Assembly (NCBI GenBank): GCA_946965045.2
Contig: OX337235.1
Location: forward strand, 1,488,001 to 1,552,000
Direction: 5' to 3'
Length of the DNA stretch: 64,000 bases
Source: Epithemia pelagica
Lineage: Eukaryota > Bacillariophyta > Bacillariophyceae > Surirellales > Surirellaceae
The notes beneath the pieces are model-generated. The model had not been told where the DNA came from and searched no databases. It saw only the letters and a list, made by a program, of their open reading frames with translations. This document shows positions 49,477-60,004 of the stretch, piece after piece. The position numbers were made by a program, and so were the translations under genes. Every line of letters starts with the position of its first letter. Position 1 is the stretch's first letter.

Positions 49477-51348
49477 TTAGGAACTGTCCTCCCTCGACTT
49501 CTCAACAACGTAATTCGCTCCGTTGTTGTACATCGCGATCACGAACCCTGCAACGGCCCTATTACTACCACGTTGTTCCATGTCGCGGCGGGTCTGAATG
49601 TACCCAAGAAGCTGTGCGTGAGCATTCGCAAGAAAAGAAGAAGTAGGAGCATTCTTCGTCTGCTTGAGTTCTAGAATCACCACACAGGTATCCGAACCGA
49701 ACGTCACATCTGTTCGCTTCCCCGTCGCCGGCAGACGATCTTCTTGCGTTACTTCCGCGTTGGTATTGAGAGTGGTGAATGCTTCACTGAGGACGTGCGA
49801 CTGAAATTGAAGCTCCAATATATTGTTCTTCTCGTCTGATGCTGCCCAGGACATTAAACTTGCCATACAGGTATCTGAAATACTCGTCACGAAGTCCATT
49901 AGTATGTCCTCGCCACTAGAGTAGAGCTCTTCCTTTGCATTTAGAGACGTCAATTGCTGCAGGGATGACCGCAATGTCGTCAATAAAGGTTCAAGAATAT
50001 CTTTCCGGTAACAGTCAGAGGTCATGTGGAATACTGGGTTTCTTAAGGTACCCCGTGCTGACACAACACCGACGTGAAACAACAGAGTCAAATAATCTCC
50101 CACATCGATATCGGCTGCCAAGATAGCTTCTAAACTCAGTTGAGTGTTGAGCCTATACCCTGTGATCTGGTGGCCATCGGCCAGCATCTTTACTACGGTT
50201 CGGAGATTTCGTGCAGTTTCGAGCACTTTGTACACTGACGAAGGCACGGGTTCACACCCAGCGCGAACACTGTTAAAGCGCAATAATTCTTCCCTACCAT
50301 CAGAATCCTTGAGCAACATGTTCATGCATTCATTGACCAGCGCTGTATGAAAGAGAGAGCTTCCACCAACGAAGCAAAGATTGTTGAAATGGCGTTTGAT
50401 TCGCTCGAAGGCAAGGTCACGCTCTTCATCATCTTTGAACGGGACTGCATCGTGGACATTGTTGATCATCCTTCCGACATCTGCCTCAGTCAGCCCAACA
50501 GCATCTGCCATTGCTGGGTCAAAAGTGAGCACCTTGACGTTGAGACCACTCATCTCCCTAATTCCAATGGGTGTAACACCTGTGAGGAATAGTTTCGCAT
50601 GAGGGTGCACATCTAGAGTCGCTTTGCATGATCTGAAAAAACTGAAGTAGTTCGAAAAGACCCGCCTCATTGTGTCTCGGATCTCTGTGTATTGGATCTG
50701 ACTGCGCTGAGGAAGAAACTGTAGTACGGCATTCCTGATAGGCAGGTCGTACTCGTCCACTAGAAATAACAAACGCCCCCCCACGTGTCTGACTGCAGTG
50801 GTCAGAGCCATAATACGAAAGTCGACGGAGTCTCCATCTAAATCTTCCAAACAACCACTGAATTCTTCTTGAAGCTCCTTGTTTTGGCTCAACATTTGAC
50901 GAATCGCCAATTTGATGCAACCTCCAACTTTTTGGTCGATTGCCGTACCAACCTCTTCCCACGTTGCTTCCCAGGATGACGCAATGAAACCAAAGTCTAT
51001 ACGAACTACGAACCATTTGTTCCTGTCGTTTTCGCCGGGGGAATATTGCAGTTCAGAGTCGATTTGAGAAAAACTGTTGACTGAGAACAGCTCTTCCGCG
51101 AGGGATAGCAGCGTAGTTTTCCCCAGTTGCATAGGCCGGCATAGACATACAGAATGACTGTCGTTTGTAAACATCCTCTCGAGGTACAAACTGTTGTCGC
51201 GGTAATAACCGCGGCGGTCACTTGAATAAATTTCAGTGGCTTTCTGGTTCCGGCCGGGGAAGGTGATGATCTTGTTTTTTTTTGACGTTGGTTGTTCTCC
51301 ATTGCTACCCGCTCGATCTCGGTGATTAGTAGACGACGTCTTCATCAT
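49477..51348 (-). CDS. AAA-type ATPase with C-terminal PD-(D/E)XK nuclease domain (DUF1703-type)
   Basis: 623 residues from the first of two ATG codons at 51348. The N-terminal ATPase has a Walker A-type loop R71PMQLGKTT79 (the family usually has RPRRFGKS), Walker B at 195-201 in FLVDEYDLPI, and TGVTPIGIREMSGLN corresponding to the sensor-like TGVS...SGLN block. The C-terminal domain has D547 in GKRTDV and E560-L-K562 in ILELKQTK, the D and E-x-K of a PD-(D/E)XK nuclease. The combination is the AAA-ATPase-like plus PDDEXK_9 family, found in many bacteria and some protists, often at high copy. Its role is unknown; defence or selfish-element functions have been suggested. It runs opposite to the dioxygenase gene and is bracketed by direct repeats. 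Confidence 0.88.
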   Translation of the reverse strand: MMKTSSTNHRDRAGSNGEQPTSKKNKIITFPGRNQKATEIYSSDRRGYYRDNSLYLERMFTNDSHSVCLCRPMQLGKTTLLSLAEELFSVNSFSQIDSELQYSPGENDRNKWFVVRIDFGFIASSWEATWEEVGTAIDQKVGGCIKLAIRQMLSQNKELQEEFSGCLEDLDGDSVDFRIMALTTAVRHVGGRLLFLVDEYDLPIRNAVLQFLPQRSQIQYTEIRDTMRRVFSNYFSFFRSCKATLDVHPHAKLFLTGVTPIGIREMSGLNVKVLTFDPAMADAVGLTEADVGRMINNVHDAVPFKDDEERDLAFERIKRHFNNLCFVGGSSLFHTALVNECMNMLLKDSDGREELLRFNSVRAGCEPVPSSVYKVLETARNLRTVVKMLADGHQITGYRLNTQLSLEAILAADIDVGDYLTLLFHVGVVSARGTLRNPVFHMTSDCYRKDILEPLLTTLRSSLQQLTSLNAKEELYSSGEDILMDFVTSISDTCMASLMSWAASDEKNNILELQFQSHVLSEAFTTLNTNAEVTQEDRLPATGKRTDVTFGSDTCVVILELKQTKNAPTSSFLANAHAQLLGYIQTRRDMEQRGSNRAVAGFVIAMYNNGANYVVEKSREDSS

Positions 51349-51583
51349 GGTAGTACTTCGCTGTGCTCTTCTAGAGACAGGAGGATTGATTGCAAGAGTG
51401 TGAAACACTGAAACACGGCAATCCGTTCTGCCAAAGAAACACCATCGTTACGAGCAAATGATAATAAATCCGTCCGCTCGTCGACCGTACGCTTCACTAT
51501 CAAGGTTTTCGTTCAGCCGGAAGATTCCGAAAATCACGGAAGTTTGCTTGGCAGGCCTTTTTGTATTGCGGTTTCTCGCACGA

Positions 51584-51967
51584 GTGACAATGATTCCAGC
51601 GCCCGGCAACCCCACTACAATTTCCCTTCAAGTGTTGAAAGCACGAAAGTCAAGTTGCTCTCTCCCGTCCCTGCGAACCCTCACTCACTGGATTGATCAC
51701 GTCCAACCGTTGGGAGAGGAACGGCCGAAAATGGCTAATCTCGAACAAGAACGGATTCAAGCCATGTTACAATGGGAACAAGAGTCACGACCATCGTGCG
51801 ACGAAGATTCCTCCACAAGACACAAGAAGAAAAAGGTTTTCCTTGATTTTGGGGAATTGAGTCTGTTGCAGAAACGGTTGGTGGTTGGCGACTCACCGCC
51901 ATTGTTGGAAGGATAGGCTTGACGTTGAGGGTATTCACATGCTCCACAATACTTCATCAACTATAGG
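51584..51967 (+). pseudogene. Partial copy of the dioxygenase 3' end (right copy of direct repeat R2)
   Basis: An open frame joined to unrelated upstream sequence encodes the last ~110 residues of the dioxygenase (from VTMIPAPGN to the stop at 51916), followed by the same 3' flank up to ctatagg. It lacks the catalytic core, so it is a fragment. Few differences from the parent (for example AS to SS, RRKKK to HKKK, VLLD to VFLD) indicate a recent duplication. It lacks the 111 bp insertion present in the left copy. Confidence 0.88.
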
Positions 51968-52424
51968 TTCGACAAATTTATCGCACGCTCCAAAATACTG
52001 GCCTCATGAACTATGGGTTCGACAGTTTATCTTTGTGGGCAATCAATCAATCCAGGCCAGGGACAAAGAACCGGTCTTCATGCGACAAATGATGATCAAA
52101 CATGGACCCATTGTCGAGAAAGACTAGCGCACATAGACAATAGTTGCTGAATGATTGCACATGACAAATCGCTGTGTGTCCTACAAGAACTACAAACCAC
52201 ACAGTTTGCTATGAACGAGAAAAGTGTTATGGTGGTCTTTGGTTTATATATTTACAGCTACCAAGACAACTCCTTTCCTTTGACTCTCTTTACGCTACGT
52301 GGGGTAATCCCTGGGTTCACTGTTTCTCGCGCTAGTACAGAGTAAAACCAGTTAAAGGAACATTCCTAGTTCATCCCCCGACGTCGATATAACCAGACAG
52401 GCAAAAGCAGTGAAAGGAATTTTC
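51968..52424. repeat. Intergenic region with two short direct duplications
   Basis: About 51937-51974 and 51978-52024 are imperfect direct copies (gctcca-aatact then caactatrggttcgaca). At about 52356-52390 lies a copy of 52414-52448, the 3' end of the deubiquitinase gene including its stop (tcctagttc ... cccgacgtcgata). So the end of that gene is partly duplicated just downstream of it. Confidence 0.7.
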
Positions 52425-55400
52425 CTAGTTCCACACCCGACGTCGATAAAAGAGCACGTAGGCGGCCGAAGACACCACGGAATCACCTGATTCTCCCACA
52501 CTCTTGACAGTCGAATCATCAAAGAGTTGCCATTCCTTGGATATTTCTCTTTCATTCCAGTTCCGAGCAAACGCGGTGTAGTGACCAAATCCCATTCGGC
52601 CATAATGATTCACCACCGCAAATAAATCGTACATGGCCGGAACTGAATCCTCCACAAAAGACTCTTGACCATTTCCATGTCGAGCACAATGGGTACCCAT
52701 GTCCAAGCCGTCTAAGGGGAAGTTCACCAAGGTCTCCAACTTGTCGCGGCGCATGACATTTTTAAACTCAAACCGCTTCAAATGGACAACCAGAATGTTG
52801 GGAAGGCGCCAAAGTTCCATGGTTTTCATAGCTCGCACATGTTCTTTACATTTAGAACAATACCACATGTTTCGTTCGTCCAGTCGTTCGGGTTTGACAA
52901 ACGTTTCAAAGCACTGGTCCAATGAAACACCACCCTTTCTGTTATTCTGGGCTCGACGTTTCGCTGTCGAATCCTGCCAACTACTGTGGTTGTTAAAAAA
53001 GACAAAGCGATCCAAGTCCAATGTTGCATTCACGGCTTCTGGTCCTGTCTTGTCTTCCGCCAAATCTCTCCATTCGACATGGAGGAACACAAAGTCTTCC
53101 AACGCATTCTCCCCAACAAAACGGACCAACGTTTCCTCGGACTGTCGGGGAAGAATCGAGGTCATTTTCGAGACAGCACCATCTTGCTGAGGACCCATCA
53201 AATCGGGAAAGACTGTCATTCCTTTTCCTCTTGCATCGAGAAGGCGGAACTCAATCGCATCCTTGTACTGCTGACGTACTTCCTCCTCGACTTTATCTTC
53301 CACTAAATGCCACAAATACTCCCATACTTCGCGACAAGACCAATCTGCCGACCAAGAAACCAACAGCGGAATTCCAATAGCTGTTGACGAATTTGGTCGT
53401 TCTCGTTCGCCGGCGTCATCATCTCCCTGTTTCGAGTCCACAACCTTGTGACACAAAATTCCATGAATCACAGGTTTATGGTTTCCGGCACCGTCGTCGT
53501 CATCCAAGGACGCCGCTTCGTAGGCCACCAACAAATTGGACACATTCAATGTGGAAACCATTTCCTGGCGTTGTGCGATACGGACAATTTCGTGCTCCTG
53601 ACATTCCGACAAGTGTAGTTTTGAGGACGGAATTCCTGTCAGTTTGGACAATTCACGAATCACCTCCGATATTGGGTTGTTTCTTCTGACATGTACTGCA
53701 TAGCGAGTAGGACACGAGCCCAAAATCCCTTGTGATGGATTGCAGGCTTTAATGACAAAGATACCTAGCGTGACAATTGCCGTTTGCTGTTGCGGAATTT
53801 CCAAACTCACGTGATTAAAGGCATCAAAGGAAACCGAGACTCGATTGCATTGTGGACAAATGCAAGAACTCTTGAACTGTCCATAGAACGAGTCCATTAC
53901 CAAACTGTCGTTGCGGCGTTTGTGGGAATCCCAGGCCAATGCCCCGGCCACAGCCATGTCTTGGTCTCCGTCCACGTCAGGCATTTCTACATACGGTGCC
54001 TTGCGAATTCGATTCACATCTTCGTGAAGACCATCCAATAGGTAGGCTAGAAATTCCTGGGCATCGTGTTGTAAGAAACCGGCAAACCGAGGAGCGAATT
54101 GGGAAATGGCACGTTTTAACGCATTGGGACTTGTACTTCGAACACCTGTCTTGGTCCACAAATCCTTCATGACCGTCTCGTAGGCCACAGCGAGTTTTCC
54201 TCCCGTACCCAATGGATTGGATTTGTTTAAATCTTGTTTAAACTTTCCCGACAAAAAGTGTCTGGTGAGTGGCGTGGCGTGACTAAGGCACTGCAAGGCC
54301 GCATTCATGAAACAAGTATTGCCCAGATTGTTGAGGCCCACACGTCCATAAGAGAGTTCGGCAAATTTTCGAGCCACTGCCGTCGAGTTGTCTTGTTTAC
54401 TCAAGACACGGCACGTCGCCTTATGCAATGGCCAATGATTCTCTTGACAGCCTCGATCACAGTAATGCACCATGGAACATCTTGTACACCGAAGATTGAC
54501 ATGCAAGGGTGCATGACAAGCACCACAATACTTAGTTTCCACGTTCCGCGTTGCTTCTGTAGCAGGTTCCGGTCCAAGGTAGATTGGAATCGAAACATGA
54601 CCTGTTCGGACATTGCGTGTCGCTCGTCGACAAATCGAAGGGGTCGTTTCCGTATACCATTCTCGCAGAGCCTTGTACACTTCACGTGGAATCAATTCAT
54701 AATGGTAACCACGAACAAGATTGGGTTGGAGCGGAGGAGGTAAAGATTTGGATTTCCCTTCCTTTTGATTGTTTGCAGGAGCTGCATGCATGTACCACTG
54801 CTCAACAAAGACTTGTTGTGTCGTTCGGACGGCTCCGCTGGAGCTGCCTAGCGGCATAGACGACGGAGGGACCAGAAAGAGATTGGAATTATCAATGGGT
54901 CCAGGAGAGGGATGCGCTGTGACCTTATTCTTTCCTGTCGCCTTCTTGTTCATCTCCTCTTCATTTTCGTTACTAGTAGTAGGCAATGTGGGGAGCGTCG
55001 CACCCTTTGGAAGGTAGGAAACAAGTCCATGTTGTTGTGGTTCTTTGCCTGTTGGATGCACCAACTCGACGTGGAAACAAAACTTGCACCACCATTGCCA
55101 ATCTACCAAAAAGAAAGCTTCTCCATGTTGAGCTGCAGGCGTTGCAGCAGCGGATTGTGTTGTCTGCTGTTTGGGCAGACGTCCCTTGAGCAGTCGCAGC
55201 ACAGCGTGTCTTTGATTTGGACCGTCGGGAGACCGTGACACTTGAGCAGTGCTTGGGCCACTACAACTGCTACTGCGAGGAGGAACCGTTTTGCGACTGG
55301 GATGTTTGGTCGATACAACACCACCATTTGTGGTACTTGGTCGGGGAATTTGTTTTGTTTGTTGCAAGGCAAGGTTGTGTTTTTGATACGTGTGTTCGTC

Positions 55401-56450
55401 GTTCCGTGGAGGGATTGGTTGCTTGTCTTGTTTGATTTGATGCAGTAATCGTTGAATCCGTTGCGCGGCTTCGGCAATGGTTTTCTTGGTACCAAAACGT
55501 TCCTTTTCAGATATGGAGTCATCTTGTTCCAGCCATTGCAAGGAAGCTTGCAGGTCTGCCTTGGCCGAATGAATCAGGTCCTGTATCAGCAATGGTTCCT
55601 GTTTCTGAACGTTCACATCCTTGGCCCGATTTTCTCGAGCGACGGCGCGGCGAAACCACACCTTGTACAATCTCAAATTACTGACAGATACAGAGGCCCG
55701 TTGTAGATTGCCAGATTCACTAGACGATGCTTGTTGTTGTTGTTGTTGTTGTTGTTTCAGAATCGATTCGTACTGGTCTTGTTGTTCCAAGACGCGTGTA
55801 CAAGATTCTTCGGCAGCTCGATAATCCTCCAGTTTGATGAGTGCCATGGCTCGATTGGATAAAAGAGAAGCTTGCGTGGTATAAAAGTCCAAGTCCTGAT
55901 CTTTCTTTTCCGACAAGCGCTGCAAGCCTTCGTCGTAGGCTTCCAGTGCTTCTCGATAGCGTTTTCCTGTATAGGCCCGATTTCCTTCCTCTTTCCATTC
56001 CGTTACACTTTTGTTGCGTCCTTCTTCCCCGGACAAGGAGGAAGCAGATGACGATGAGGTAGAATCCGTAGAAGCAGAAGGAGGATCACCCCCACGACCT
56101 GCCGTTCGAGTTATTCGTCGCGTGGTTGTGGCAACTTCTGGAATCGATGGCATGAATTTGACAGCAGAGTCATCTTCGCCGCGACTTGAGCTTCGAGTGC
56201 TGCTAGCGGTGGACGATGTTGCGTAACGATTCTGAAAGGAGCTCATTTCTCCATCGACCCCGACTTTCGAATGTGTGGGCTGTGATTGGTTGGTGTTTTT
56301 TGCGTGTCGAAGATTCTCCGGTCGGTGAGATTGAGACCCTATCATTCCTCCTGAGGTTTTCACGAGTTCCTTGTGGGTGCCGTCCAATTCCTCATTCCCA
56401 ATCACATACTGTTTGGCAACTTCGATGCTATTACTCTTATTATTCGCCAT
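52425..56450 (-). CDS. Ubiquitin-specific protease with TPR, DUSP and MYND domains
   Basis: 1341 residues from the ATG at 56450. Order: disordered Ser-rich start; TPR-like helices about 145-340 (EWKEEGNRAYTGKRYREAL); a DUSP-like domain about 440-605 (WWCKFCFHVE, GPIDNSNLF, YELIPREVYKALREWY); a MYND zinc finger about 642-680 (CGAC, CTRC, CDRGCQENHW with final C); then the USP catalytic domain from about 700. Catalytic residues: Cys713 in GLNNLGNTCFM, QHDAQEF block, and His in NHYGRMGFGHYTAFA near the C-terminus. It removes ubiquitin from proteins, cytosolic or nuclear. TPR and MYND domains suggest chaperone or peptide-tail binding, recalling USP19 and SMYD proteins, but this set of four in one chain is not a common USP layout. 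It diverges from U2SURP. Confidence 0.93.
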   Translation of the reverse strand: MANNKSNSIEVAKQYVIGNEELDGTHKELVKTSGGMIGSQSHRPENLRHAKNTNQSQPTHSKVGVDGEMSSFQNRYATSSTASSTRSSSRGEDDSAVKFMPSIPEVATTTRRITRTAGRGGDPPSASTDSTSSSSASSLSGEEGRNKSVTEWKEEGNRAYTGKRYREALEAYDEGLQRLSEKKDQDLDFYTTQASLLSNRAMALIKLEDYRAAEESCTRVLEQQDQYESILKQQQQQQQQASSSESGNLQRASVSVSNLRLYKVWFRRAVARENRAKDVNVQKQEPLLIQDLIHSAKADLQASLQWLEQDDSISEKERFGTKKTIAEAAQRIQRLLHQIKQDKQPIPPRNDEHTYQKHNLALQQTKQIPRPSTTNGGVVSTKHPSRKTVPPRSSSCSGPSTAQVSRSPDGPNQRHAVLRLLKGRLPKQQTTQSAAATPAAQHGEAFFLVDWQWWCKFCFHVELVHPTGKEPQQHGLVSYLPKGATLPTLPTTSNENEEEMNKKATGKNKVTAHPSPGPIDNSNLFLVPPSSMPLGSSSGAVRTTQQVFVEQWYMHAAPANNQKEGKSKSLPPPLQPNLVRGYHYELIPREVYKALREWYTETTPSICRRATRNVRTGHVSIPIYLGPEPATEATRNVETKYCGACHAPLHVNLRCTRCSMVHYCDRGCQENHWPLHKATCRVLSKQDNSTAVARKFAELSYGRVGLNNLGNTCFMNAALQCLSHATPLTRHFLSGKFKQDLNKSNPLGTGGKLAVAYETVMKDLWTKTGVRSTSPNALKRAISQFAPRFAGFLQHDAQEFLAYLLDGLHEDVNRIRKAPYVEMPDVDGDQDMAVAGALAWDSHKRRNDSLVMDSFYGQFKSSCICPQCNRVSVSFDAFNHVSLEIPQQQTAIVTLGIFVIKACNPSQGILGSCPTRYAVHVRRNNPISEVIRELSKLTGIPSSKLHLSECQEHEIVRIAQRQEMVSTLNVSNLLVAYEAASLDDDDGAGNHKPVIHGILCHKVVDSKQGDDDAGERERPNSSTAIGIPLLVSWSADWSCREVWEYLWHLVEDKVEEEVRQQYKDAIEFRLLDARGKGMTVFPDLMGPQQDGAVSKMTSILPRQSEETLVRFVGENALEDFVFLHVEWRDLAEDKTGPEAVNATLDLDRFVFFNNHSSWQDSTAKRRAQNNRKGGVSLDQCFETFVKPERLDERNMWYCSKCKEHVRAMKTMELWRLPNILVVHLKRFEFKNVMRRDKLETLVNFPLDGLDMGTHCARHGNGQESFVEDSVPAMYDLFAVVNHYGRMGFGHYTAFARNWNEREISKEWQLFDDSTVKSVGESGDSVVSSAAYVLFYRRRVWN

Positions 56451-56927
56451 GATGGGATTCCTCTGTGATTTGTGTCATTCAAATACGTGTGGCGATGACC
56501 TTGATTGCCGACGAAAGGTCGTTCGTCGTTTGCCCTTTGGTTCGTGTGATGCTCTATCCAATACGGCAGGTATAGAGAGGTAGAGATAGACGGTCGGTCG
56601 GTGTGTGTCGTGCGTGGGGTGGTCTTTCTCGCACTCGCGGCGTTTTGCGCGTTGTGCACGTATTGCGAATTGCGAAAGGAGAAGCGTACAGATTAATCCT
56701 ATACTCATCTGCATGCACCGGTCAATTCTCGTCAGTCGTTTCCACGAAAAAAGAGAATGCGATTCCGGTCGTCCAAACGGCGATCCAACAACGGTTGCGT
56801 GTTGCGTGACTGTTCGCACGACAACCCAGCGGATGTCTCAAACAGGACTCAACGATTCACTTGTATGACATCTTTTGAGTCGCGAAGACTTTTTGTCATC
56901 TCATTTTTCTCTCCCGCCGCTGCGACC
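56451..56927. other. Divergent intergenic region (USP / U2SURP)
   Basis: 477 bp between divergent starts. Two in-frame ATG codons upstream of the chosen U2SURP start (56757 and 56865) fall here; the translation between them looks non-conserved, so I treat it as 5' untranslated sequence. Confidence 0.5.
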
Positions 56928-59809
56928 ATGTCTCGCCGTCATCGTGCCGTTCCTCCTCCTCCTCGACGTCCACCAGCGACTCAGAATGATGACAATGTCG
57001 ATGATGACAATGATGAAGAAGAAGATGTCTTTAGTGCCTTGTCCGTGCGAGGAGGACGACGGAACAAAAAGGCCAAACCCAATCCTCCTCTCGGATCGGG
57101 GGGAGCGGTCCCTGTTCCTGCTGGTCCTCCGATGGTGGCCCCCGCCCACGAATCTGCCTCCTCCTCTTCTGCTGTAACGACTGCGACAACAACCGCATCA
57201 ACTCAAGCCAATGCCATGTCATCCACAACATCTTCCATGAAACGTCATCACAAGGAAATGAGTCATGGTCGAAAAGCCAAAATGGATGCCATGTTGCAAG
57301 AACTCTTATCCGAACAGGAACAACAGAAACAGGATGAAATGGATGACTTACAAGATTCTTTTTCCTCCAACAAACGTAGCAGTCGTCAAAGAAACAAATC
57401 CAAGGGATCGTCATCATCGTCATCTTCTGGAAGGAATGCGGCCTATGCACCCCGCAAAGGATCCCACGTCGAACCAGGAGAAGAACGGTTGACGACCAAT
57501 ATCTTTGTCGGCAATTTGGCACCCACGTTAACTGAAGAAGCCTTGACACAACTTTTTCGACAATTCGGTACGAAAGACATGTGTAGAACATTCAATCCTC
57601 TCTGCGGTGAATCGTTCTTCTGAATTGTGTGTACAGAATCCGCTGGATTCGTTGTCCATGACGTGGCAATGTTGTGCTTGTTTGCTCGGATGGCATGTAT
57701 CTGTGCGTAACTTGATTTGCGTTTGACTTTCTCTTGATGATGAAGAATCGTGCATGCAAACTGTGCTTTCGTCTTGAACAACTCTGCTAGTTGTTGAGCC
57801 TGCTAGTTGTTGAGCTACCCAATGGTTGACCGCATGGACACGCGTTCTTCTCACCATTTTTTCTTTCGCATCCCATTGCGATATATATTATAAATGCATG
57901 CACTCCAACAAAAGGGGAATTGTACAGTGTCAAAATCATGTGGCCGCGAACGGCGGAAGACCGAGCCCGACAACGCTTGACTGGTTTTGTTTGTTTTTAC
58001 CATCGCACGGATGCCGAAGATGCCATGGAAGCCTGCAATGACGCCGATCCCTTTCGCAATGGACACCGATTAATGCTTCGATGGGGGAAAAGCGTCCTCA
58101 AAAGCCGGCAGAACGAGCCACCCCGACAACAATCCTCCACTCTGTCTAACAATAGCCAATCCGCACTGCCCTTGACAACTCATCGATCGACAGAATACCA
58201 AGCCCTTGTCGGAAACGCCAAGCCGTCGTCGACAAGCACTGGCAATACGAACACTTGCGCGCCATTGTCACGGAAATCACCTCCAAGCAAGATTCAGGTC
58301 ACGGTGCCCTCGGATCCACGTCGGGCTAATGCGATATCTCTCGTGGCTTCGTTTGTTGCCAAGGATGGAGCTGATTTGGAACACCGCGTGTTGGCACAGG
58401 GACTATCCTCCCACAGCGATTTGTCTTTCTTGACACCAACACCAACAACGTCTAGTGGCGATCGACACACGCTGCTGCAAGAGCATATTTATTACAAGTG
58501 GAGAGTTTATGCCTATTCCCAAGGAGATGGTGATTACACTTGGAGGACGGAACCCTTTGTGATGGTGAAGAGTGGTTGTCTCTGGATCCCTCCACCCATT
58601 GATCAGGAAGCAGCTCGGCGACATCAAGAGGAGGAAAGGCGGAGTCAAGAGGAAGAGGAGCAACGTCGACGGCCCTGGTTAACGAAGAAACGAGGGGCCG
58701 GGCATGGAAAACAACGAAGTCAGGCGCAGCGGCCCTTGACCCATGAAGAATTAAAAGAATTCCACTCCTTGACCCGTGACCAGTTATCAACCAGTCGGGA
58801 AGCGATTGCGCAGGCCATGGCGTTTTGCTTCGATAAAAGCAGTCATTCAGCTTCAGAAATTGCCGACTTACTGAAAGAGTTAATGTTGTTACCGGCTCAT
58901 GGCGCCGAACCTCGGATTGCACGACTGTACTTGTTGTCCGATGTCTTGTTCAATTCACAACAGCCAGGGGTACGAAATGCCTTTTACTACCGAGATGCTA
59001 TTCAGCATATGGCGCCTCAAGTTTTCAAAAGCCTCGGCGACACTGCCAATAGCGGAGGTCGTTGGACGCACAACAAAATGTCCAAGGCCGTATCCAGTGT
59101 ATTAACCGCCTGGACAAACTGGAGTGTTTACAACCATACGTTCCTGGACGAATTACAAGCACGATTTGAAGGCAAAGAAATTACTGCACAAGAAGAGGAT
59201 CAAGGTGACAATGAAAGAGACAATGGAGAAGATGATGAAAACGCGAGACGAAGGAGGGAGGCTGAAGAAGTGGCTGCACAAGTAGCGAGCACGGTGCCTC
59301 GTGGTGGGTGGGAAGAACTAGATGAGACTGAGGTGACCAGCACGTCATGTCCCCTTAATCCGATCAAGGACACCGAAGGAACCCAATCCAACTCAGGTGA
59401 TGAAACCTCTGGTGGACCGCAGACCTCTGAAACATCCCGTAATAATATTGCCCAGATAGATCAGAATGACTTAGTGGATGGCGAACCACTCCACGAAAAT
59501 GGCGCAGGTTCTTCCGTTCGGGTGCAATCGACTCGGCTGTCCACAACCAACGAACTTGGTTCTCAGAACAATGTAGATGGCAGGCCTAGTGAAAGTGGCA
59601 TTGTTGCAAGTGACGACAACAAGGGACAGGAAGGTTTAGAAAGTGACGGCCCGAATTGTGATAGTGAATCGTTAGATGGGAAACCGGTTGATGATGACGC
59701 AGACGGAGAACCACTGGAAGATAATGATACAGATGGGAAACCTTTGGAAGATGACGATGCTGACGGGGAGCCGCTGGAAGACGATGATGTGGATGGGGAA
59801 CCTCTTTAG
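56928..59809 (+). CDS. U2SURP: U2SURP/SR140-like U2 snRNP-associated splicing factor (two exons)
   Basis: Exons 56928-57580 and 57928-59809 give 844 residues. The ATG at 56928 (gcgaccATG) starts MSRRHRAVPPPPRR. The RRM (about 186-275) is split by the intron: TTNIFVGNLAPTLTEEALTQ in exon 1 and VKIMWPRT, RLTGFVCFYHRTDAEDAM in exon 2. The SURP module (about 337-440) has AISLVASFVAKDG and YYKWRVYAYSQGD. The CID (about 487-640) has SREAIAQAMAFCFDK and RIARLYLLSDVLFNS. The order RRM-SURP-CID is diagnostic for SR140. It associates with the U2 snRNP in the nucleus. The C-terminus ends in four acidic tandem units of the form DGEPLEDDDA. Two earlier in-frame ATG codons are possible but less likely starts. 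Confidence 0.93.
57581..57927 (+). other. Intron of U2SURP (347 bp)
   Basis: Donor gtgtag at 57581 and acceptor tgtacag ending 57927 join QFGTKD to VKIMWP with an Ile codon across the junction (phase 2). The result aligns residue for residue with QFG-x4-VKIMW of SR140. The nearby donor gtacga at 57568 would put exon 2 out of frame. The intron has a TA-rich block near 57880-57895. Confidence 0.85.
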
Positions 59810-60004
59810 TGGTAGCCTTAAGTGCTGCTATACGTTTGTTTTTCTGACGTCTATGAGTTGAAGCGTCCCACTTCCCACTTGTAGTATCCTTAACATACCG
59901 AATATAAGAGGAAATCAGATATTAAAAATGTTATCAGTCAGCTAATCGACTTTGAATATCCAACACAGCCGTCCGAACGAAAGTGGACGAACACCACCAA
60001 ACGC

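Noticed and set aside
56757-56927. Upstream ATG codons as the U2SURP start
   Set aside because: The added ~57 residues look like untranslated sequence; the ATG at 56928 has the better context. Not excluded.
57568-57573. gtacga as the U2SURP intron donor
   Set aside because: Would join exon 2 out of frame; the donor gtgtag at 57581 keeps the frame and the RRM alignment.
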